64,000 bases of DNA from Typhlomys cinereus (Eukaryota; Chordata; Mammalia; Rodentia; Platacanthomyidae). Position 1 is the stretch's first letter. Each line of letters opens with the position of its first letter. The stretch spans positions 16,082,085-16,146,084 of the forward strand of contig JALPQD010000006.1 in the NCBI GenBank assembly GCA_023101885.1, in the 5' to 3' direction. The notes below the pieces were generated by a model that had not been told where the DNA came from, searched no databases, and saw nothing but the letters and a program-made list of their open reading frames with translations. Shown here one piece after another: positions 56,831 through 64,000 of the stretch. The position numbers were made by a program, and so were the translations under genes.

Positions 56831-58616
56831 AATTTTCTGGGTTTGGGATACTTCACTTAATATAATTCTTTCTAATGCATCCATTTCCCAGCAAATTCCA
56901 GTAATTCATCATTTTTGATGGCTGAGTAGTACTCCATTGTATAGATGTACCACTGTTTCCTTATCCACTCGTCAACTGTTGGACATTTAGGTTGATTCCA
57001 TGACTTTGCTATTGTAAACAGTGCTGCTATGAACATGGTCGAGCTTGTGCTATCGAGGCGAACCTCTGCTGCTTGGGGGGTTATTCCAAAAGTGGGATAG
57101 CAGGGTCATATGGCATTTCAATCTTTAATTTCTTTAAGAATCTCCAGACGGCTCGCCAGAGTGGCTGTATGAGCCTGCATTCCCACCAACAATGTAGGAG
57201 AGTTCCCCTCTCCCCACATCCTCTCCAGCATTTGTCGTTGTTTGTACTGTGGATTTTTGCCATCCTGACCGGGGTGAGATGATATCTCAGGGAAGTTTTG
57301 ATTTGCATTTCCCTGATGGCGAAGGAAGTGGAGCATTTTTTAAGATAATTGTTAGACATTTTAATTTCATCCCTGGTAAAGTTTCTTTGAAGTTCCAGGG
57401 CCCATTTTTTAATTGGGCCAGTGTTTTCCTTGGAGTTTAATTTTCTAAGTTCTTTGTGCACTCTGGACAGTAGAGCTCTGTCAGATATGTGGTTAGTGAA
57501 GATTTTCTCCCATTCTGTGGGTTGCCTTTGAGCTCGTGTGACAATCTCTTTATCTGAACAGAAGCTCTTTAATTTCACAAGATCCCAACTGTTGAGAGTT
57601 GGTAGTGACTGTGCCATTGGATGTCTGTTTAGGAAGTGTTGGCCTAGCCCAATCAGCTCGAGGGAGTTCCCTATCCTTTCAACTATGGCTTTTAAAGTCT
57701 CTGGCCTGATATCAAGGTCCTTGATCCATTTGGAATTAAGTCTTGTACATGGTGACAAGTACGGGTCCAGCTTTAATCTTCTGCATGTGGAGATCCAGTT
57801 TTGCCAGCACCATTTGTTGAAGATGCTGTTCTTTTTCCATTGGATTCTTTGGGCCCCTTTGTCAAAGACCAAATGGCTGTAACTTTGTGGGCTTATATCT
57901 GGGTCTTCAATCCTTATCCATTGATCTGTGTGTCCATTTTGGAGCCAGTACCAGGCTGTCTTTATAACTATGGATTTGTAGTATAGACTTAGGTTTGGTA
58001 TGGTAATACCTCCAGCTGTGTTTTTGTTACTCAGGATTATTTTTGCTATCCTGGGTCTTTTGTGCCTCCATATGAACTTTGATATTGTTTGGTCAACTTC
58101 TTTGAAGAATTGCTTTGGGATTTTGATTGGTATAGCATTGAATCTGTATATTGCCTTTGATAGGATGGTCATTTTTACAATGTTGATTCTGCCAATCCAG
58201 GAACAAGGGAGGTCTTTCCACCTTCTGGTGTCTTCTGCAATTTCTTTCTTTAGGGTTTTAAAGTTTTCATTGTAAAGGTCTTTTACCTCCTTAGTTAGGT
58301 TTATACCAAGGTATTTCATTTTTTTAGGGGTTATAGTAAATGGCATGGTTTCTCTCAAGGCTTTTTCACTTCTTTCATTCTGGGCATATAGGAAGGCCTC
58401 TGATTTTTGCACATTTATTTTGTATCCTGCCACCCTGCTGAACTTCTCAATTAGTTCCAGGAGCTTCCTGGTGGAGTTTTTGGGATCACTCAGGTATAAG
58501 ATCATGTCATCTGCAAATAGAGATAGCTTGACTTCTTCCTTGCCAATTTGAATCCCTCTTATGTCCCTTTCTTGTCTTATGGCTTCGGCTAAGACTTCAA
58601 GTACAATATTGAATAG
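56830..58616 (-). pseudogene. L1 ORF2 3' half (RT active site to C terminus), disrupted
   Basis: A 529-codon minus-strand frame (57081-58670) carries ORF2 from residue ~667 of the consensus. Its first 18 codons are antisense of the adjacent ORF1 piece, so real ORF2 starts at LFNIVLEVL (58616). Visible landmarks: SLFADDMILYL, the RT catalytic FADD box; YKINVQKSEAF; KYLGINLT; WRHKRPRIAK; and near the C terminus a Cys-rich [18 protein letters not shown] region. The frame stops at 57081 just after [10 protein letters not shown] one-base deletion there shifts into a stop, while recognisable coding continues on the minus strand in another frame (SWNQPKCPTV, QWYIYTMEYYSAI) to about 56905, where another single-base deletion breaks it again. 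Without the 5' half, in the opposite orientation, it can encode no working enzyme. Confidence 0.93.
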
Positions 58617-58617
58617 A

Positions 58618-58884
58618 TGACTTGACTTCTCAGTCGAAACAGTAAAAGCAAGAAGAGCTTGGAGAGACATACTTCAAGTATTGAATGAGCAAAAATGTCA
58701 ACCCAGGCTGATTTACCCTGCAAAACTATCAGTCATGATCGAGGGAGAAAGAAAAATTTTCCAGCACAAAGACAACTTTAAGGGATACATGGCCACCAAA
58801 CCAGGCCTTCAAAAACTGCTAGAAATGATACTCAAGTGTGAAGAAAAAAACAGGCATATCCAGGAGAACAGAAGGCAAATATAA
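58618..58884 (+). pseudogene. L1 ORF1 C-terminal fragment
   Basis: About 87 codons on the plus strand, reading DFSVETVKARRAWRDILQV at the start and then QPRLIYPAKLSVMIEG to a stop at 58882-58884. This is the conserved end of the ORF1p C-terminal domain (the '..ETLKARRAW..CQPRLLYPAKLSI..' motif of rodent ORF1p, an RNA-binding chaperone). The trimerising coiled coil and RRM are missing because the element is truncated. The inversion breakpoint lies at about 58617, so no start codon belongs to it. Confidence 0.9.
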
Positions 58885-58934
58885 CACCATTAAAAGCGAA
58901 GCAATATACTTATAAAAGCTACTAAACATAATAA

Positions 58935-60944
58935 ATGTCTGGAATTAACAATAGTTTCTCCATTATAACACTAAATGTTAATGGACTTAATTCACCGATC
59001 AAGAGACACAGATTACAAACTTGGATTAAAAATCACAATCCATCAATCTGTTGCCTGCAGGAAACCCATCTCACCACAAAAGATAGGCACGCTCTAAAAA
59101 TAAAAGGCTGGTCAACAATTCTACAAGCAAATGGAAGCAGAAAACAGGCAGGGGTAGCCATTATGCTATCAGACAAAGTGGATTTCAAACCAAAAAAAAT
59201 TATAAGAGACACGGATGGATACTACATTTTAGTCAGAGGTACAATTCACCAGGAAGATTTCACAATACTGAACATATATGCACCCAATACGGGCCCCTCC
59301 ACATTCATTAAGAAAACCCTACAGTGTCTAAAGCAAGAAATCAACCCCCAAACGATAATTCTTGGGGACTTCAACACCGCCCTCTCTACATGGGATAGAT
59401 CAACAGGTCAAAAGCTTAACAGAGACACTTTGGAACTTAATCAAACCCTGAAAGAAATGGACCTTACAGATCTCTATCGAACTTTTCACCCACGCACCAA
59501 AGAATACACATTTTTCTCAGCAGCACACGGAACTTTCTCCAAAATAGATCACATATTGGGCCACAAAATGAATCTACACATGTACAAGAAAGTTGAAATT
59601 CTAACCTGTGCCCTATCAGACCACCACGGCCTAAAGCTGGACATCCACAACACATCAAACAAGAGAAAATACACTAACTCCTGGAAACTTAACACTATGA
59701 TGCTGAATGAGAACTGGATTCAGGAAGAAATTAAAAAGGAAATTCAAGATTTCCTGAAAGTGAATGATAACGAAAATACAACTTACCAAAATCTCTGGGA
59801 CACAATGAAAGCTGTTCTAAGAGGTAAGTTCATAGCTCTTAATGCCCACGTCAAAAAAATGGAAACATCAGAAATAAACAACTTAACAATGCAGCTTAAA
59901 GCTTTAGAGAAACTAGAGCAATCTGATCCCAAAAGCAGTAGAAGAGAAGAGATTAGCAAAATAAGGGGAGAAATATCTGAAATTGAGACTAAGAAAACGA
60001 TAGAAAAAATCAACCAATCAAAAAGCTGGTTCTTTGAAAAAATCAACAAGATTGATACACCCCTAGCTAAACTAACCAAAAGCAAGAGAGAGAAAACCCA
60101 AATTAACAAAATTAGAAATGAACATGGAGTTATCACTACGGATACCCAAGAAATCCAGAGAATTATAACATCCTATTTCAGAAACTTATACTCTGTGAAG
60201 TTTGACAACACAAAAGAGATGGATGAATTTCTAAGTAAACACAACTTACCTAAATTGAATCAGGAAGTTGTGAATTACTTAAATAGTCCTATGACATATA
60301 AGGAAATTGAGGAAGTAATCTCGAATCTTCCCACCAAAAAATGTCCTGGACCAGATGGATTCAGCACAGAGTTCTACAAGACATTTAAGGAGTTAATAGC
60401 ACCAATACTCCTTAAACTGTTCCATCAAATAGCAAAAGAAGGAACACTACCAAATTCCTTCTATGAAGCTAATATCGTTTTAATCCCAAAACCTAATAAA
60501 GATTCACTTAAAAAAGAAAACTATAGGCCGATCTCCCTGATGAACACAGATGCAAAGATTCTCAACAAAGTCTTAGCAAATCGGATTCAAAAACATATTA
60601 AAAAGATCATTCATGGGGACCAAGTAGGCTTCATCCCCGGCACACAAGGTTGGTTCAACATACGCAAATCAATAAATGTAATTCATCATGTAAACCAGTC
60701 CAAAGTCCAAGACCACATGATACTCTCGATAGATGCAGAAAAAGCTTTTGACAAGATCCAACAGCCTTTTATGATCAAAACGCTAGAGACAGTAGGAATG
60801 GAAGGAACCTTTATCAATATAATAAAAGCTGTATACAACAAGCCCACAGCAAGGATTATGCTCAATGGGGAACAATTGGAAGCATTCCCACTTCGATCAG
60901 GAACAAGACAAGGCTGTCCACTCTCACCACTTCTATTCAATATT
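58935..60944 (+). pseudogene. L1 ORF2 5' half (endonuclease + first RT blocks), intact frame but truncated
   Basis: 670 uninterrupted ORF2 codons from ATG ([17 protein letters not shown]), 50 bp after the ORF1 stop, as in other L1s. The apurinic-type endonuclease is complete by motif: N14, E43 (CCLQETH), D145/N147 (LGDFN), the SKIDH motif and SDHH, at the same residue numbers as human ORF2p where I counted them. RT blocks follow: [25 protein letters not shown], and [15 protein letters not shown], where the element ends and nine host-encoded residues follow to a stop at 60974. The FADD catalytic box is on the other half, so RT is cut between these blocks. If expressed, this would be an endonuclease-like truncated protein; there is no evidence it is. 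Confidence 0.95.
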
Positions 60945-60961
60945 GGGACTAAAAGTTTTTT
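60945..60961 (+). repeat. Right TSD of the L1
   Basis: GGGACTAAAAGTTTTTT, identical to 55813-55829; followed by AAACAAAATG, the continuation of the pre-insertion site. Confidence 0.97.
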
Positions 60962-62105
60962 AAACAAAATGTGATAGAGTTTGCTTCTTACTCTTGGTTG
61001 AAGCCGTGTCTATCATTGAAAGACCAATGAATTCAAAGTAAACAAAGTCCACTGTCAACGAAAAGTTGAGGCAGACTTAGCTACTACTTAGGGAGCTGAG
61101 GTATACTGTACATGTCTCAGACAAGGACATTAAACAGTTCATTTGATTGTCCAGACATACTTTTTTCTTTCCAAAATTCAAATTGCCTTTCCATATGTAC
61201 TACGGTCCAAGACAGTCTATGATATTGTAACTTAGAGGATGAGTCTCATTTTCTTGGAGTTTACATTCCAGTGAAAAACACAGACATTAAAGAGGTGAGT
61301 CAACACATGTTAACACATGTTAACACAATTAAAAGAGAAAATTGGCAGAAGTAAAAAATGTTTATGGTATATTAGAAACACAGGAAGAAGAGATTTAAAA
61401 TGCATCTGCCTATTTTCATCTTGAAATCAGAAGAGATACAGAAAAGAAAGTGCACAGAACCCAGGAGAGCAATCCAAAAAAAGAGAAATACATGGGAGAC
61501 AGTAAGATGAGAAGAACTTCATGTGCCCTAGGACCTGAAGATCAGTTGGGAAGGTTCACGTTTGACAGGAGAAGGGACACAGTTTTCAATGACACTGGAT
61601 ATGTGTTCAAAATGATGAATAGTTTAAAATGGTAAGATATGAGAAGTTGACAGAAAAGTAGACTAATAACTGGATACTTTTCAAAGGACTATGATGGAAC
61701 ACAGCTGGGCATATTGGAAAAAGCCCTACAAACAATCCACCCCTACAACATCTGTCCAGTGCCATTTAAATCGTTCTCTTTCCTAGCTTCCTCCTTCTTC
61801 TGAAAATTCTTCTCCTGTCTAAAGGAATTGTTACAGTTCTCAAAGAACCTACCTGACTTGTGTGAATAATTCTGACCCCATATTATATTGTCAAAGGATT
61901 CTTAGGGTAACAGTGAGAGCTGGGGTTTCTCTTTGGAAACAGTGGGGGAAACAGATAAATAGGGATAGCCATTTGACCTCATAGGAAAAGAAATTTGAAA
62001 CAGGAATTCTCACAGCGTCTACTGGCTATGTACATTGAAAACACTGGATAGAATGATAATGTCAAAACTGTGATAACAGTAATAAATAACAATCTGCCAA
62101 TCATT
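60962..62105. other. Non-coding; possible ancient repeat
   Basis: TTGGAGTTTACATTCCAGTG at about 61255 recalls an old mammalian repeat also suspected near 18.9 kb ('..gagcttacattctagtg'). A short tandem ACACATGTTAAC repeat lies at about 61303-61326. No gene. Confidence 0.4.
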
Positions 62106-62107
62106 AT

Positions 62108-62725
62108 TTCATGAATGTGTTTTCTGTTAATAAAACATCTGTGGCTAGACAACTTATAAAGAGGCTTATTTAGCTCACAGTCATAGAGATTCAAGAGCTT
62201 CAAACAGCTCTGATTTGGATGTGGTGGGGATCTCAATAGTATTGGAATCAAAATGGTGGCAACTGGCAAGAGAGTGAGATATGTCATCCCTAAAAAGAAA
62301 TCCAGACTACTACTTATGGGTAAAAATATTGTCTTGTAGGAACCAATTCAGTACCCACAAAGCTACCTGAAGGTCAAGCACTAACATATGAAGGTATCCT
62401 AAAGGCAACCCAGTTGCACAGTTAGACCTGGGAGAGAAAAGGAGAGAATGGTCTGGAAAGAATAGGAAGAGTGAATGCGATGCATGATGGAGGTAAGATA
62501 ATGAGCGATGAAAACACATAAATCCATGGTTAATGCAATTAATAATATTTTTTAAAAAAGAAACTGCCTTAGCTTCTTTAAAGGAAAATGTCCCTAATAA
62601 CCTCCAGGCCTCCCAGTGAACTCTATTTGAAAGTTTCATAGTCTCCTAGCTTAGGGATACAGTGCCTAACACATGACTCTTCAGGAGACAAGTTGCATCC
62701 AAACTACAGTGTCCCAAAAGCTGTG
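62108..62725. mobile_element. Unclassified LTR-like relic
   Basis: TTATAAAGAGGCTTATTTAGCTCACAGTC and, some 400 bp later, CCTAACACATGACTCTTCAGGAG resemble the two ends of a repeat of the type suspected at 28570-28915. The middle is unrecognisable and the call is weak. Confidence 0.3.
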
Positions 62726-62729
62726 CCTG

Positions 62730-63790
62730 TGTCTCTGTGTCATGTTCTCTGGGTCATTCTGTTTTTAAATATGGTATGGTGTATTGACAACAAATTCCAC
62801 TAACGAAGACAAGATCCAGCTAAGTCTGGAAAATAAAGACAGAGGAAGACCACAAAGGGATTGAATATAGCACTGTGCTGACTGGAATTGTATGGGAGAC
62901 AGAGGTTACTTGTACCATTTTGCAAGATTGTGACATTTCAAATGTTTTTGAAGGAAGGTAAACAGAGGGAGTACTGGCTCATTAAGTGCGTACTCTGTGC
63001 CAGGAAATCTGTACAAACTTTCTCACAGCTGCATTATTGCCCTTCTAAGAAGAGGATTGCTACTGAGTCCTCTATTGCTAACACAGTACCTAGGTTTGGT
63101 ATACTTATCCATGTCCATGACAGTCAGAAGTATAAATAAGACAGCCATCTATTATTATCTTGCCATTGAGAGTCCCTAATAAATACTATTCTTGTTCTGT
63201 GAAACTTGCTAAAACAGGAAGTTTTGTAAATATCTCAACCCTAATTATAAAATTTCAATTTATTAGATTGGGTAGTGTCACTTAGTAGCATTGCCAGTTG
63301 CATCACCTTGGATGCTGTGAATGAAGAAACTGAATGCATGGGATAGGACTGAAGAAAACAAAAATAGTTCTGTCACCTCGATAATGAGAGACTCTACTGA
63401 AGAATATGTGGTAAATAGTAAAGAAACTCCATTTTTAAGGGGATTGATTTTTATCTATTATTATGTCAGAGAAGTCATACACTTTATTTCTACAGTTCTG
63501 ATTTGTATAAATGGGGTTGTGAACATGCCGTGTCACATACTTTCTATTATATACAAATTACAAAATAAATACTTCCAAGTTTGACATTTCAAAATTATTT
63601 GCTAACTGGGTTTTCTTAATTAAAAAACCTAACTTATATTCATGGTAAATTAATCTTTACTCATAATGTCATATTTAATAATCAAAGAAAGTTTTACCTT
63701 CTTTAGTTCAATTCCACATCACTCAAAATTGAGCGATCAGGGAATAATTGATCCCCTCTCAAATTTCTAGTATTGTTTCCTGATGTGCAA
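62730..63790. other. Non-coding, nothing recognised
   Basis: About 1 kb of AT-rich sequence. An 87-codon plus-strand frame at 63321-63584 and an 83-codon frame at 62888-63139 show no domain. Confidence 0.5.
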
Positions 63791-63794
63791 TAGT

Positions 63795-63980
63795 TACCTG
63801 GCATCTCTGCTCTCTTTTCTCCAGTCTGAATTTACCCAGTTCCCTTAATGGCTCCTTATAGATCTCATTTTCTGAGCCTTTTATCATTTTTGTTGCTCTC
63901 TTCTGAACTGATTTAAGCATATCTATGATTCTCCTTCAACTAAGGTAAAATACTGAACACAGTTGCCCAATTGAGACTTA
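63795..63980 (-). mobile_element. CR1/L3 LINE fossil, minus strand
   Basis: The reverse complement contains GGCAACTGTGTTCAGTATTT, a TTAAATCAGTTCAGAAGAGAGC stretch, AACAAAAATGATAAAAGGCTC, AGGAGCCATTAAGGGAACTGG and TTCAGACTGGAGAAAAGAGA. This is the ORF2 end region of CR1/L3 LINEs ('..vqrra..', '..lreLGLFSLEkRR..' at protein level). It is very old and broken, and continues toward the window edge. Confidence 0.7.
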
Positions 63981-64000
63981 AGAGTGAAGACAGAGCAAAA

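Larger units (their letters stand above)
55830..60944 (-). mobile_element. L1: Twin-primed (internally inverted) L1 insertion, 5115 bp
   Basis: A single L1 insertion bounded by a perfect 17-bp TSD (55813-55829, 60945-60961). The insertion is on the minus strand: the poly-A tail appears as T's at 55830-55842, followed by the 3' UTR and the 3' half of ORF2 on the minus strand up to about 58616. From there to 60944 the 5' half of the same element (end of ORF1, then ORF2 codons 1-670) is on the plus strand. The halves meet tail-out, and 12 bases, CTATTCAATATT, occur at both the inversion breakpoint (58605-58616, minus) and the outer end (60933-60944, plus). That is the signature of twin priming. 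The element is also 5'-truncated within ORF1. Confidence 0.97.

Noticed and set aside
55830..60974. Two convergent genes, one of 529 and one of 679 codons
   Set aside because: They are two halves of a single L1 ORF2 rearranged by twin priming. They share one TSD pair and their motifs are complementary.
1..64000. CRISPR array, bacterial operon, phage or integron
   Set aside because: No regularly spaced repeats with unique spacers, no dense coding, no ribosome-binding sites; all repeat content is mammalian.
1..64000. tRNA or other small RNA genes
   Set aside because: The only A/B-box promoters found belong to tRNA-derived SINEs, which do not fold as tRNAs.

Overview
This window is non-coding, AT-rich mammalian nuclear DNA from a rodent. 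The evidence is the repeat content: several tRNA-derived SINEs of the B2 superfamily (A box TGGCTCAG, B box GAGTTCGGATCC, CA-rich tail, AATAAA); composite B4-type tRNA/B1 SINEs; rodent Lx-type L1 3' UTRs; MaLR and ERVL LTR remnants; and the pan-mammalian fossils MIR, L2 and CR1/L3. The B2-like SINE has its own 3' half, unlike textbook mouse B2. That suggests a mouse-related rodent outside Mus/Rattus, possibly a dipodoid (jerboa or jumping mouse), but this is inference. I see no host exon, tRNA, rRNA, CpG island, CRISPR array or bacterial gene. The window reads as a gene desert or the inside of a very large intron.

Layout. 1-9 kb: a polypyrimidine microsatellite, a 5'-truncated L1 3' UTR with target-site duplication (TSD), a composite SINE and two B2-like SINEs. 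9-22 kb: mostly plain sequence, with a 44-bp perfect direct repeat, a 640-bp polypyrimidine tract, a MaLR LTR and MIR traces. 22-34 kb: a possible old ERV LTR with two tandem ~160-bp U3 units, two L1 3' UTRs, a SINE and AT-rich islands. 34-49 kb: SINEs, MIR, L2, MLT1-type LTRs, microsatellites and several complex, repeat-free stretches that could be conserved non-coding elements. 50-54 kb: a nested cluster with a young SINE, B4 remnants, a ~216-bp local duplication, and a 1.19-kb solo LTR inserted into one of the two duplicate copies. 55.8-60.9 kb: a 5.1-kb L1 with a perfect 17-bp TSD, broken by a twin-priming inversion. 60.9-64 kb: plain sequence ending in a CR1/L3 fossil.

The only long open frames are the two halves of that L1 ORF2, facing each other. 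The plus-strand half carries the end of ORF1, the whole endonuclease and the reverse transcriptase up to the [10 protein letters not shown] block. The minus-strand half carries the FADD active site, the C-terminal Cys region and the 3' UTR. The copy cannot make a working protein. No genes work together here; the window records layered retrotransposition. I did not find a convincing new biological system. The most informative structures are the twin-primed L1, the solo LTR with its paralogous empty site, and the SINE-seeded microsatellites.
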